This document shows, one piece after another, positions 1 to 9,062 of a stretch of 45,622 nucleotides of DNA (within the stretch, counting starts at the first letter, position 1; every line of letters begins with the position of its first letter). A program made the position numbers and the translations under genes. The notes beneath the pieces were generated by a model that saw only the letters and a program-made list of their open reading frames with translations, was not told the DNA's origin and searched no databases. Origin of the DNA: Legionellaceae bacterium (lineage in GTDB: Bacteria; Pseudomonadota; Gammaproteobacteria; Legionellales; Legionellaceae); contig CANJHO010000009.1 in the NCBI GenBank assembly GCA_947474165.1, forward strand, positions 1-45,622, read 5' to 3'.

Positions 1-107
1 AATGCTCAGATTAGCGGTGCTAGTCCTGCGCTTTTTTAGAGCTTACAAAACCTAAATCTAAACGCAATCTAAGCGCTACCTGTCAAAACTAAATGGAAAC
101 GGTACTA

Positions 108-207
108 GGGGCTGTTGACAATTGCTCTACAACGCCTACGTGACGCGGATTGTCCACGTCACGTAGGCACTTTATTGGGTTTGCAAATACCAATTGTCAA
201 CACGCCC
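108..207. mobile_element. MITE-like element with nested inverted repeats
   Basis: The ends form an imperfect inverted repeat: GGGGCTGTTGACAATTG on the left, and the reverse complement of the right end is GGGCGTGTTGACAATTG, 15 of 17 matching. The inner 12 bases (113-124 and 191-202) match perfectly. The element is flanked by TA on both sides (106-107 and 208-209), compatible with a TA target duplication. Inside is a second hairpin with a 12-bp perfect stem (134-145 with 157-168) and an 11-base loop. It has no coding capacity. The tip resembles ends of IS5- or Tc1/mariner-like elements, but the family is an inference. It lies just downstream of skp, between that gene and whatever follows to the left. 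Confidence 0.6.
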
Positions 208-285
208 TACACAAGCAGTAAATTTTATATCAAATAAAAACTTAAAGCGTGCTAAAGTGATGGACTATACCCATCAATACACGGT

Positions 286-786
286 TCAACCAATTTCTTG
301 CATCACCTTCGCTGTTACATCTAGTTTTTCACCACTAAAAGGAGCTGCATCTTTTTGTATTACAATATCATATTTGTCACTTTCAGCTATTTTTGCGATC
401 GCCGCACGGATTTTATTATAAAATTCTTCCATTGCTTCATTGTGTGCTGTGCTTAATTCTTGTTGATATTGCTGACCTTCACGCTCAAAAAGCTGCTGGG
501 TTGTTACAATTTTCTTTTCCAACTCTTTCTTCTGTGATTGGCTCATGATAGCACCATCACGTTTGAATTTTTCCATGTCTTTTTTCAAACCATCTTCCAT
601 GGCCACTAATTTATCACGGCGTGGTTTGAATTCTTTTTCTAGTTTTTCTTGAATGCTCTTCATTTGGGTTGCTGTCTGCATGATTTTCTGCAAATCAACC
701 ACACCAATTTTCGTCCCATCTGCAAATACATTAACACTTGCCAAACTAAACATTAACGCAATTAAAATACCACCTACTCGTTTCAT
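286..786 (-). CDS. skp: Periplasmic chaperone Skp (OmpH family)
   Basis: The 166-residue product is a Skp/OmpH periplasmic chaperone that holds unfolded outer-membrane proteins between the Sec translocon and the BAM complex. Residues 1-22 are a signal peptide ending in VFA before DGTKIGVVDLQKIM, the typical first beta strand of the family. Residues of about 30-130 are charged and heptad-rich, fitting the long coiled-coil arms of the trimer. The length is normal for the family. The ATG at 786 is preceded by GGGAG. The gene follows bamA in the same direction with a gap of about 160 bp, the classic bamA-skp order. lpxD, which often follows, is not visible before the window edge; the MITE-like element lies there instead. 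Confidence 0.95.
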   Translation of the reverse strand: MKRVGGILIALMFSLASVNVFADGTKIGVVDLQKIMQTATQMKSIQEKLEKEFKPRRDKLVAMEDGLKKDMEKFKRDGAIMSQSQKKELEKKIVTTQQLFEREGQQYQQELSTAHNEAMEEFYNKIRAAIAKIAESDKYDIVIQKDAAPFSGEKLDVTAKVMQEIG

Positions 787-950
787 TATCTCACTCCCAA
801 TTGAAAAACTGACGGACGGTTATTATGCTGCGTGCAGTATAGCAAAAACCGTCCTAACTATATAACCCAAACCTGCATCCCTATTTTAACTGGGCTATAG
901 ATGCTAGCACAATTAATTACAGGTTGCGATAACTCTCAATCGCCAAATGC

Positions 951-3263
951 TTAAAAACTAGAGGACAGGGTAAATTGAAAATATTGTTGTCTGTCAGTTG
1001 GTTGCAAATTCAATGGTTTCGCCACACTAAAGGCCAACGGACCAAAGGGTGAACGCCACTCAACGGACAACCCTGCAGAGTATCGCATGGGTCCTTCACC
1101 TGTTCCACTCAACGCCAAAGGCGTACCCTGAACAAACACATTACCCGCATCAACAAAAGCCATGGTCCGTACATTTTCACGACTTAAAGGATAGGGGAAA
1201 ACAAGGCCTGCACTGCCATTCAAAAGTAGGTTCGCACCGATGGAGTTGCCATGGTTATCTTGTGGACCTAAAGAGTAGCTATCATACCCGCGCACCTGGC
1301 CTGGTTGTGCAATACCCCCTGCATAATAGTTCTCATAAAATGGTAATCCTCGGTCATCAAAGGTATTTCCAAACCCAACATTGCCAAGTACCGTAAAAAT
1401 AAATCCTCGCACTAGCGGATAAAATACTCGCGCTTGATAGTCGACTTTATAATAGGTAAAGGATTGTGTCGTTAATGGCAAGGCAACCATCGCCCTGGCC
1501 TGCTGGTTAAGCCCCCTATTCGGGTAGGGCATTTGATCATAACTGTTGCGATTCCATCCCGTGCTCAAACGAAACTGATTAAATTCACGCCCATATTCAT
1601 TTACAAAGTTTTGGATTTGTTGCACTGATCCAGGGGATTGAATCCGTAACCCCTGATAACCATATCCAAATTGCACACTGCTGTTTTCACTTAATAAGAC
1701 ACTATAATTCACATCGCCACCAAAACGATTGGTGCTATACGTACTAATATCTAAATGTCTAGGATCGACTTTCTGGAAATAAAGATTAAATCCACGCCCT
1801 ACACCGGTTTTCGTATAAAAAGGATTATAGTAATTAAATGAGTAATTTTGCCCCCAATAACTGGCATCAAAAGCCAAACCAATCGTGCGTCCCGTACCCA
1901 TGAAGTTATGTTGGCTCACCGCCGCATTAAATTGTGGCCCTGTTGTACCGTATCCTAAGGATGCACTCGCCTCAGCGGAAGATGCCTCTTCTACCTGTAC
2001 ATCTAAATCCACTTGATTATTCGCCCCTGATACGGGGGTTGTTTTTACATCAATGTTCTTTAAATAGGTTAATTGTCGTAATTGGCGCTCTGATTCCTTG
2101 ATATTATGCAACGATAGCAACCGACCTTCGTCCTGTCGAATCACGTTACGCAATACATAATCAGCTGTTTTAGTGTTCCCATGAAAATTAATACGACGGA
2201 CATAAACATGGCGGCCGGGATCAACCACAAATGTAACGAATACGGTCTTGTTTTTCTCATCGATACGTGGCTCCGCATTAACGGCAGGGAAACCAAACCC
2301 AACGTCACCCAAGGCCAAGCCCACAGCAGAAATACTCTCTGTGACTTTTTTCCGTGAAAAGACCTCTCCTTGTTTCACTTGGATAAGCGACTCAATTTTT
2401 TGTTTGGATAAAACGGTCTTGCCTGACACAGCAAACCCTGAAAATCGATATTGAGGGCCCTCCTCAATATGAATATTAATGAAGACGTCTTTTTTATCCG
2501 GCGCAAGCAACACTTGTGAGGAGACGATAGTAAACTTCAAATACCCACGGTCTAGGTAAAAAGATCGCAAGGCCTCTAAGGAGGCATCCATGGCAGCTTT
2601 TGAATATTGGTCTTTTTTTGTAAAATAAGTAAACAGGCCACTGCGAGCCAAGGTCAGTTCAGGCTGCAGTTCATTTGATGAAAAATGATGATTACCAATG
2701 ATCTTTATCTCTTTAATACGCGAGACTCGACCCTCAGAAACAGTCACAGTGATGGCCACGCGATTTTCAGTTTGCGGGGTTATTTTGGTTTCTATGCGCG
2801 CATTGTATTTTCCTCGCGCATTGTAAGCTTGTTTTAACTCTTTCTCGAGGTGTTCAAGGGATGCTCGCTGAAACACACGCCCTTTCACCAAGTCTAAATC
2901 TTTGAGGATTTCTCTGAATTTATCGCTGGGCAAGTCTTTATTGCCCGCAAAAGTAATCGATCCGATCGTTGCGCGTTCTACCACTTGGACAATCAGTGTA
3001 TTGCCTTGACGTTCCAACACCACCGATTGAAAGAACCCTGTGTCATACAATGCACGAATGATTTTTGGTGTGGAATTGGGGCCCACTTCTTCCCCAACCT
3101 GCACTGGCAAATAGTTTAACACGGTCCCCGTACTGACCCGTTGCAAACCTGTCACTTTAATATCACGCACGATAAAACCACTGGCCGCCTGTATTTGAGC
3201 CGACCAAAGCAATGCGGTAGAACAACAGGCTATTAAGGCAATCTTTTTACTGTTTTTTTTCAT
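951..3263 (-). CDS. bamA: Outer-membrane protein assembly factor BamA
   Basis: BamA is the central beta-barrel of the BAM complex that inserts outer-membrane proteins. The product is about 770 residues. It has a signal peptide (MKKNSKKIALIACC to IQA), five POTRA domains over roughly residues 25-420 (the first starts FIVRDIKVTGLQRVSTGTV), and a C-terminal 16-strand barrel ending QYFQFTLSSSF, with the terminal phenylalanine expected of an outer-membrane barrel. The open frame extends 26 codons further upstream to 3341. I chose the ATG at 3263 because it starts a proper signal peptide and has AGGTG upstream. It lies before skp; upstream is a 474-bp gap and then nudC, rather than rseP directly. 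Confidence 0.95.
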   Translation of the reverse strand: MKKNSKKIALIACCSTALLWSAQIQAASGFIVRDIKVTGLQRVSTGTVLNYLPVQVGEEVGPNSTPKIIRALYDTGFFQSVVLERQGNTLIVQVVERATIGSITFAGNKDLPSDKFREILKDLDLVKGRVFQRASLEHLEKELKQAYNARGKYNARIETKITPQTENRVAITVTVSEGRVSRIKEIKIIGNHHFSSNELQPELTLARSGLFTYFTKKDQYSKAAMDASLEALRSFYLDRGYLKFTIVSSQVLLAPDKKDVFINIHIEEGPQYRFSGFAVSGKTVLSKQKIESLIQVKQGEVFSRKKVTESISAVGLALGDVGFGFPAVNAEPRIDEKNKTVFVTFVVDPGRHVYVRRINFHGNTKTADYVLRNVIRQDEGRLLSLHNIKESERQLRQLTYLKNIDVKTTPVSGANNQVDLDVQVEEASSAEASASLGYGTTGPQFNAAVSQHNFMGTGRTIGLAFDASYWGQNYSFNYYNPFYTKTGVGRGFNLYFQKVDPRHLDISTYSTNRFGGDVNYSVLLSENSSVQFGYGYQGLRIQSPGSVQQIQNFVNEYGREFNQFRLSTGWNRNSYDQMPYPNRGLNQQARAMVALPLTTQSFTYYKVDYQARVFYPLVRGFIFTVLGNVGFGNTFDDRGLPFYENYYAGGIAQPGQVRGYDSYSLGPQDNHGNSIGANLLLNGSAGLVFPYPLSRENVRTMAFVDAGNVFVQGTPLALSGTGEGPMRYSAGLSVEWRSPFGPLAFSVAKPLNLQPTDRQQYFQFTLSSSF

Positions 3264-3737
3264 TATGATATAGACACCTAGCACGACGAGAACACACCAA
3301 TGAATGGGCCAACCCAATTCAGCTACCAACAGCATTTTCATATACTGCGCGGGATAATATCATGTAGGGTTTAATTTTTCACTTATTAACGATAGATTTC
3401 AGGTATTATGGGCGAACCCATTTATGCTGATGTTAAATTCTCATACGGTCTAGAAAATCATTTATGGCCTAACCGATTAAAAATATATCATCAATCACAG
3501 TCCCTTTCACATTAAACGCCCGCTTTTTTGCACAAAAAATAACCTTAAAAATATTCGGACGTAGGTCGAACAAAGGAGCGCGACCTACGACAAAATGAGC
3601 AACATGCCGATCAGTTTAGTGTGATTCTACCGTTAGATCAGTGTAGTAAACAGAAAATTGTATGAAGATTTTTTTTCATGAAGCTTGGAACGCCTTTAAA
3701 ACTCTGGCTTTAATTATTCGCCCAGAACTGCTGCCGC
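3264..3737. other. 474-bp intergenic gap between bamA and nudC
   Basis: No convincing gene is present. A plus-strand frame at 3663-3752 could encode 29 residues but has no ribosome site or recognisable feature. The gap contains one REP-like hairpin (3560-3589, listed separately) and a short ATGGG/CCCAT palindrome near 3408. In most gammaproteobacteria rseP and bamA are almost adjacent, so this gap probably carries a promoter for bamA-skp, but I could not identify a clear -35/-10 pair. Confidence 0.5.
3560..3589. repeat. REP-like hairpin
   Basis: CGTAGGTCG at 3560-3568 pairs perfectly with CGACCTACG at 3581-3589 across a 12-base loop. The GC-rich tip and extragenic position resemble bacterial REP elements. 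Copy number cannot be judged from this window, where I saw only one copy. Confidence 0.45.
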
Positions 3738-4526
3738 TTATCCGCCCCTAACAAAATCATTAATTAATTTCATTGCAATACTAAGCGCTGTCGATGGCAG
3801 GCCTGGTAAATTATCCGATTTGTACCAGCCAGCATTCTCAATTTCATCCGGATCCATGATGATTTCACCTGATGCATAGTCGGCTGTGAATGCCAACATC
3901 AATGAATCGGGAAAAGGCCAAGGCTGCGATCCCCAATACAATAAATTTTTTATTTGCAGTCCAACCTCCTCTGATACCTCACGTTTGACCGCCTCCTCAA
4001 CACTTTCACCCACATCAACAAACCCTGCAATTAGACCATAAGCACCCGGCGGAAAATGGGGACCTCTTGCCATAAGGATATGATCGTCTTTTTTGATACG
4101 CACAATAATAGAGGGGGATAAACGTGGAAAAAAGCTCAAACCACAAGACGGACATAGGCGTTCGTATGCTTTGGGTTGATGCTCGGTTTTACAACCACAA
4201 CGACTGCAAAACTGATGGTTTTTATCCCAATTAATGACCGACCAAGCCTTGACGACCAGACCATAAGCCTCATCACCAAACAAGCCCAATGCTTGTCGTA
4301 ATGGAAAGCGGTGAAGCGTCGTGGGAAGCAAGGTGTCAGTGCCTATTTCAGCACAGTAATAGACTATATTATTAAAGCATCCCAGCTTAAACCATCTTAA
4401 AAAATGAGGGGCGATTAAGGCAGACTCCCTATCACCGAGCAAGGTGTTTTTAGGGATTTTCAATAGTAAATTATCCTTTTGAAAAATAAGCCAACGGGCT
4501 TGAATCTTCCGCTTTGGTGATCCCAT
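3738..4526 (-). CDS. nudC: NADH pyrophosphatase NudC (Nudix hydrolase)
   Basis: NudC hydrolyses NADH to NMNH and AMP and, in E. coli, removes NAD caps from RNA. The 262-residue product has a four-cysteine zinc site (CSRCGC and CPSCG, about residues 107-132). It also has a complete Nudix box beginning GFVDVGESVEEAVKREVSEE and the family signature SQPWPFPDS just after it. An N-terminal NudC-type domain precedes the zinc ribbon, so this is full length. It starts 4 bp after the rseP stop and is probably translated from the same message. Its place between rseP and bamA is unusual. Confidence 0.93.
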   Translation of the reverse strand: MGSPKRKIQARWLIFQKDNLLLKIPKNTLLGDRESALIAPHFLRWFKLGCFNNIVYYCAEIGTDTLLPTTLHRFPLRQALGLFGDEAYGLVVKAWSVINWDKNHQFCSRCGCKTEHQPKAYERLCPSCGLSFFPRLSPSIIVRIKKDDHILMARGPHFPPGAYGLIAGFVDVGESVEEAVKREVSEEVGLQIKNLLYWGSQPWPFPDSLMLAFTADYASGEIIMDPDEIENAGWYKSDNLPGLPSTALSIAMKLINDFVRGG

Positions 4527-4530
4527 AGAC

Positions 4531-5892
4531 CTATCCTGTTAATCGAGAGATATCATTATAAACAGAAATAATCATCATCGTAGCCAATAACATGAACCCA
4601 AGGGAGCCCCCTATTAATTTCAGTCTTTCTGACAAGGGACGACGAATCAGAAGCTCAATGAAACAATACAGAAACTGACCGCCATCGAGCAGGGGAATAG
4701 GTAATAAATTAACGACCCCTAAACTAATACTAATCAATGCTAAAAATGACAAGTAGTAGACTAATCCTCTTTGAGCTGAGTCCCCAGCACCTTGTGCAAT
4801 TCCCACTGGACCACTGAGACTTTTAAACGATAATTTTCCCATCACCAATTGACTCATCAGAGACAGGGTTGTACCGGTTATACCTATTGTTTGCTTAAAT
4901 GCTGTACCTATTGCCTGTATTGGTGGTTCACGCGTGGTCCGCTGCCAACGCAGCGGCCAATCGACCCATTGCGAACGCACGCCAAGAAAACCCACTGTTT
5001 TTCCTTGGCTTTTAATGCTTCCCAGGGTCATTACAACCGTTTTATGACGCTTGTCCCGCGTGATGCCTAATTCAATGGATTCATTCCGATGATGCTGAGT
5101 CACATCAAGCAATTGTTGAAAATCTGAAATGGCCTCACCATTCATATCCGTGATGACATCACCGACCTGTAAGCCCGCTAAGGCCGCGGGAGACGCGCTG
5201 TCCACTTGACCGATAATCGGCGGTATGCTCGGCACAAAAGGTGTCATCCCAAGGCTTCCTAATAGATCAGGATTGTTCGTATCCAATTGCCAGGTGTCTA
5301 AGGGAAGCGACCTTGTTGTTACTTCAGCGGTGGTTAATGACTTCACGGTTATCTCAATGGGCTCATGCGTCCCTATCAAGGGCATCAAAGCACGCTCAAC
5401 CTCATACCAACTTGTAGTCTTTCTGCCATTAAGGGACAAAATCTCCAGTTTCGAACTTAAGCCCGCACGATGGGCTATACTCCCAGATTTAATCTCGCTA
5501 ATCATGGGGGCAAGGCCTTTGATGCCTAATACCAATACCAACCATAAGGCCAGAAATGCAAAAAGAAAATTAAACAGAGGGCCTGCAAGCACAATGGCCA
5601 TCCGTGCCCCAATGGATTGGTTGTTAAAAGCAAGATGACGCTCTTCTGGAGAGACAGGCCCCTCGGCCTCATCCAGCATTTTTATATAGCCCCCTAGCGG
5701 AATGAAGGAGCATGCGAATTCCGTTCCCCGCTTATCATGCCAGGATGCCCATACCTTGCCAAATCCAAACGATGCGCGAAGCACTTTAACCCCACACCAG
5801 CGAGCCACTAAAAAATGTCCCAACTCATGGACTGTAATCAGCAACAGTAAGGCCAGCATAAAATATAATAAAGTGAGGCAGATCTGGATCAT
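4531..5892 (-). CDS. rseP: Site-2 metalloprotease RseP
   Basis: RseP is an inner-membrane zinc protease that cleaves within the membrane. In E. coli it acts on RseA in the sigma-E response and on remnant signal peptides. The 453-residue product has the catalytic HELGH in its first membrane segment (about residues 22-26), two central PDZ domains (about 120-300), and the C-terminal NLLPIPLLDGG motif that contributes the third zinc ligand. The start codon overlaps the cdsA stop by 4 bp (ATGA), so the two are translationally coupled. In many relatives dxr lies between cdsA and rseP; here there is no room for it. Confidence 0.95.
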   Translation of the reverse strand: MIQICLTLLYFMLALLLLITVHELGHFLVARWCGVKVLRASFGFGKVWASWHDKRGTEFACSFIPLGGYIKMLDEAEGPVSPEERHLAFNNQSIGARMAIVLAGPLFNFLFAFLALWLVLVLGIKGLAPMISEIKSGSIAHRAGLSSKLEILSLNGRKTTSWYEVERALMPLIGTHEPIEITVKSLTTAEVTTRSLPLDTWQLDTNNPDLLGSLGMTPFVPSIPPIIGQVDSASPAALAGLQVGDVITDMNGEAISDFQQLLDVTQHHRNESIELGITRDKRHKTVVMTLGSIKSQGKTVGFLGVRSQWVDWPLRWQRTTREPPIQAIGTAFKQTIGITGTTLSLMSQLVMGKLSFKSLSGPVGIAQGAGDSAQRGLVYYLSFLALISISLGVVNLLPIPLLDGGQFLYCFIELLIRRPLSERLKLIGGSLGFMLLATMMIISVYNDISRLTG

Positions 5893-6683
5893 GGGATGCC
5901 TAAAAACAAAAGGAAAAAATAAAAGATTGGGGCTGCGGCAATCAAACTATCTAGGCGATCAAGCACCCCTCCATGACCTGGAAAAATAGCGCCGGTATCC
6001 TTTACTTGACTGCGCCGCTTCAACATACTAATCGCCAAATCACCCACCATTGAAATCAATACCGTCACTATCGCCATGCAATACCAAATCACCACAGCCT
6101 CGGGTTTAAAATAAAAATAACCAATCAAGGCAACCAGCATGGCCAAGAATAAACCGCCCGATGCCCCCTCAAGCGTTTTTCCAGGACTCACCAAGGGGAT
6201 TAATTTATGCCGACCAAAGCGTTTACCCGCTAAATAAGCACCGATGTCTGTTGCCCAAACCAAGCAAAGTAAATAAACCACTAAATCCGGACCAAGGGCT
6301 GTTTGATAAATACCAAAGAGCGCATTTGCAAATAAAGACAATAAAAAGATACCCGATCCACCGACAATGACCCGTTTGCCCCACATCACTTGTGAGGCAG
6401 GAAACGTGAGCACGGCCAAGGTAATCAATCCCCAAAACACCAACCCACCTATCAAGCATTCATCAAACCCATAGGGACTCAATCCGACGAAAATTATCAA
6501 TACGATCATAAAAAACAGTTTATTTATTGGGCGTTGAATCGGTATTAATTGAATCCACTCCCATCCACTTAAAACAAGCAATACGCCAACAATGGCGCCT
6601 AAAAGCCATAAACTAGCGTAATAAATAGCCAACAAAACCAATGGAATCAGAACCAGAGAGGTCAATAAGCGCTGTCTAAACAT
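5889..6683 (-). CDS. cdsA: Phosphatidate cytidylyltransferase CdsA
   Basis: CdsA makes CDP-diacylglycerol from phosphatidate and CTP in the inner membrane, feeding all phospholipid synthesis. The 264-residue protein is almost entirely hydrophobic with several membrane segments. Near its end it carries the family signature [14 protein letters not shown] followed by [19 protein letters not shown]. It overlaps uppS by 8 bp upstream and rseP by 4 bp downstream, so the three genes form one tight operon. Confidence 0.96.
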   Translation of the reverse strand: MFRQRLLTSLVLIPLVLLAIYYASLWLLGAIVGVLLVLSGWEWIQLIPIQRPINKLFFMIVLIIFVGLSPYGFDECLIGGLVFWGLITLAVLTFPASQVMWGKRVIVGGSGIFLLSLFANALFGIYQTALGPDLVVYLLCLVWATDIGAYLAGKRFGRHKLIPLVSPGKTLEGASGGLFLAMLVALIGYFYFKPEAVVIWYCMAIVTVLISMVGDLAISMLKRRSQVKDTGAIFPGHGGVLDRLDSLIAAAPIFYFFLLFLGIP

Positions 6684-7398
6684 CTTTAACCGCCTTCGTC
6701 AGACCGTAGCGCCGTTGACGTGTCATAAAACAATCCAGGGCCTTTTCAAACTCACTGGCTGTAAAATCAGGCCACAGCGTTTCTGAGAAATAAAGTTCTG
6801 TATAAGCGAGCTGCCATAGAAAAAAATTACTAATACGCTGCTCACCACTCGTGCGAATAAATAAATCTGGATCGGGTAAACCGTGGGTACTGAGCAATGT
6901 TGAGAAAACGGCTTCATCAATTTTATCAGGGGAGAGCAACCCTTCGGAAACCTGCCTTGCAAGCGCTGTGGCCGCCTGTAAAATATCCCACTTCCCACCA
7001 TAATTCATTGCCACATTCAAGACAAGTTGACTGTTTTTGCTTGTAAACTTCTCAGCCACCGTCATCTCAGCAGACAAAGCGGATGATAATTGGCGTCGAT
7101 CTCCCGTAAACCGCAAACACACCCCATGCTCATGGAGCTCGGCTAATTCACGCGCCAACGCTTGAATAAACAGTTGCATCAGGCCATCGACCTCCATTGC
7201 AGGCCGCGCCCAATTTTCACTGCTAAAGGCAAATAGACTTAAGACCGGAATGTGCTTCTGCAAACAACACTGGACAATGGCCTTCACACTATCAGCCCCG
7301 GCACTATGCCCCTGAATCCTAGATAACCCACGATTTTCAGCCCAACGTCCATTGCCATCCATCACAATAGCAACATGTTGCGGTAATTTTTGATTCAA
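6676..7398 (-). CDS. uppS: Undecaprenyl diphosphate synthase UppS
   Basis: UppS adds eight isoprene units to farnesyl diphosphate to make the C55 lipid carrier for peptidoglycan and O-antigen. The 240-residue product shows the conserved MDGNGRWA motif near residue 13, SxENWxRP (FSSENWARP) near residue 70, and the C-terminal [19 protein letters not shown] region. The start is a TTG at 7398: GAAGGATG lies upstream, an in-frame stop precedes it, and no earlier ATG is in frame. It heads the uppS-cdsA-rseP-nudC run and diverges from gpmI. Confidence 0.96.
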   Translation of the reverse strand: MNQKLPQHVAIVMDGNGRWAENRGLSRIQGHSAGADSVKAIVQCCLQKHIPVLSLFAFSSENWARPAMEVDGLMQLFIQALARELAELHEHGVCLRFTGDRRQLSSALSAEMTVAEKFTSKNSQLVLNVAMNYGGKWDILQAATALARQVSEGLLSPDKIDEAVFSTLLSTHGLPDPDLFIRTSGEQRISNFFLWQLAYTELYFSETLWPDFTASEFEKALDCFMTRQRRYGLTKAVKDV

Positions 7399-7457
7399 CC
7401 CACTTCATCCTTCAGTAAAAATGTCCTATAGTCTAACCTCTTTAATAAAAAATATTA

Positions 7458-7501
7458 AGGGTCTCATGACCCTGAGCAAAATCCTCTAAGTTTTTTTGCT
7501 C
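7458..7501 (+). promoter_or_regulatory. Two hairpins in the gpmI leader
   Basis: AGGGTC (7458-7463) pairs with GACCCT (7468-7473) around a 4-base loop. Immediately after, GAGCAAAA (7474-7481) pairs with TTTTGCTC (7494-7501). The second stem ends just before the gpmI ribosome site AAAGGAGA. If transcribed, these could affect gpmI translation or act as an attenuator. Function is inferred only from position. Confidence 0.35.
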
Positions 7502-7514
7502 GAAAGGAGAATCC

Positions 7515-9062
7515 ATGGCCAAAAGCCTACCCCTGGTTCTAATGATTCTTGATGGCTGGGGTTATTCTGAAAATAAAGCCAACAATGCCATTGCTGCAGC
7601 AAAAACCCCCCAATGGGATACTTGGTGGGCTACAGAACCCCATAGCCTCCTTAAGGCATCAGGAACCGCCGTGGGTTTGCCCAACGAGCAAATGGGGAAC
7701 TCTGAAGTCGGACACATGCACATCGGCGCAGGGCGTGTTATTTCACAGGATTTAACCCGGATTAATGAGGCAATAAAAAATGGAGAATTTGCTAAAAACC
7801 CCGTTTTTATAGAAACCATTAAAGACTTGCAACAAACTGGCGGAGCCCTACATGTTTTAGGCCTCCTGTCCCCAGGCGGCGTCCACAGCCATGAAAATCA
7901 TTTATGTGCTTTTTTAGCCTTGTGTGCAGCGCTTCAATTCTCAAAAATTTATCTTCACCTATTTCTTGATGGGCGTGATACCCCTCCTCAAAGTGCGCTG
8001 TTTTGTTTGGAAAAATTGAATGCTCATCTCATTCAATACCCAGTCGCAAGCATTTCTTCAATAACTGGACGTTATTATGCAATGGACCGAGATAACCGCT
8101 GGGAACGTGTCGAACCCGTCTATCGCCTTTTAACAGAAGCACAAAGCGACTACCATTTTGAAACAGCTGAAGATGCCATTCATGCCTTTTATCAGCAGAA
8201 AATCACAGATGAGTTTATCCCCCCCACACGCATTGCTAAACCCGTTGCCATCAAAGATGGGGATGCCGTTCTATTTTTTAATTTTCGCGCCGACAGGGCT
8301 AGGGAATTGACTGAGGCCCTCATTGCCAAGGATTTTCACGGTTTTATTCGCCACAAAACACCCATCATTAAACAATTCATGAGCATGACCCACTATGCTG
8401 ATACACTCCCCACAAAGCCTGCGTTCCCTCCCCCTGACCACTGCAACACGCTAGGTGAAATCATCGCCAACCATGGCTTAAGACAATTACGGATTGCTGA
8501 AACTGAAAAATATGCGCATGTTACTTTTTTCCTCAATGGCGGCTCAGAAACAGTATTTCCCCTTGAAAAACGGATGTTAATCCCATCGCCTGCGGTCAGA
8601 ACTTATGATCTCCTACCGGAGATGAGTGCTTACAAATTAACAAATACCCTCATCGATGCCATTCAACAAGCTGATTTTGATGTGATCATTTGCAATTATG
8701 CCAATGCAGACATGGTGGGCCATACTGGAAATTTTGCAGCAACGGTTCATGCCATTGAGTATTTAGACCTGATGATGCATGATGTTTGGCAAGCATTAAA
8801 GAAGGTAGGTGGGCAACTCATCATTACAGCCGATCACGGCAACGCTGAATCCATGTTTGATGAATTAACCCAACAACCCCATACGGCACACACCAATCAC
8901 CTTGTGCCTTTCCTGTATATTGGCGGTGATTGGCATATTAAAAAAACAGAAGGCAGCCTCATCGACATCGCCCCAACTGTGTTAACCTTACTTGGGATAA
9001 CACCCCCTAAGGAAATGACAGGTGATGCACTATTGGTAGACAATCATGTTACTCAACGTTAA
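7515..9062 (+). CDS. gpmI: Cofactor-independent phosphoglycerate mutase GpmI
   Basis: GpmI interconverts 3- and 2-phosphoglycerate in glycolysis using manganese and a phosphoserine intermediate. The 515-residue length is typical. The start shows MILDGWG and the catalytic serine lies in GNSEVGHMHIGAGR (about residues 61-74). Later metal-binding motifs include DGRDTPP, RADRAREL, NYANADMVGHTG and ADHGNAE. A strong ribosome site (AAAGGAGA) precedes the ATG. It overlaps envC by 17 bp, and the gpmI-envC-ctpA order is common in gammaproteobacteria. Confidence 0.97.
   Translation: MAKSLPLVLMILDGWGYSENKANNAIAAAKTPQWDTWWATEPHSLLKASGTAVGLPNEQMGNSEVGHMHIGAGRVISQDLTRINEAIKNGEFAKNPVFIETIKDLQQTGGALHVLGLLSPGGVHSHENHLCAFLALCAALQFSKIYLHLFLDGRDTPPQSALFCLEKLNAHLIQYPVASISSITGRYYAMDRDNRWERVEPVYRLLTEAQSDYHFETAEDAIHAFYQQKITDEFIPPTRIAKPVAIKDGDAVLFFNFRADRARELTEALIAKDFHGFIRHKTPIIKQFMSMTHYADTLPTKPAFPPPDHCNTLGEIIANHGLRQLRIAETEKYAHVTFFLNGGSETVFPLEKRMLIPSPAVRTYDLLPEMSAYKLTNTLIDAIQQADFDVIICNYANADMVGHTGNFAATVHAIEYLDLMMHDVWQALKKVGGQLIITADHGNAESMFDELTQQPHTAHTNHLVPFLYIGGDWHIKKTEGSLIDIAPTVLTLLGITPPKEMTGDALLVDNHVTQR

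Noticed and set aside
1049..1396. Plus-strand frame of 115 codons inside bamA
   Set aside because: It lies fully antisense to the conserved BamA barrel and shows no protein-like features.
3663..3752. Plus-strand 29-codon frame in the bamA-nudC gap
   Set aside because: It is short, has no ribosome site and overlaps the nudC end; probably chance.
5225..5638. Plus-strand frame of 137 codons inside rseP
   Set aside because: Antisense to the RseP PDZ domains, with no start signal and no recognisable family.
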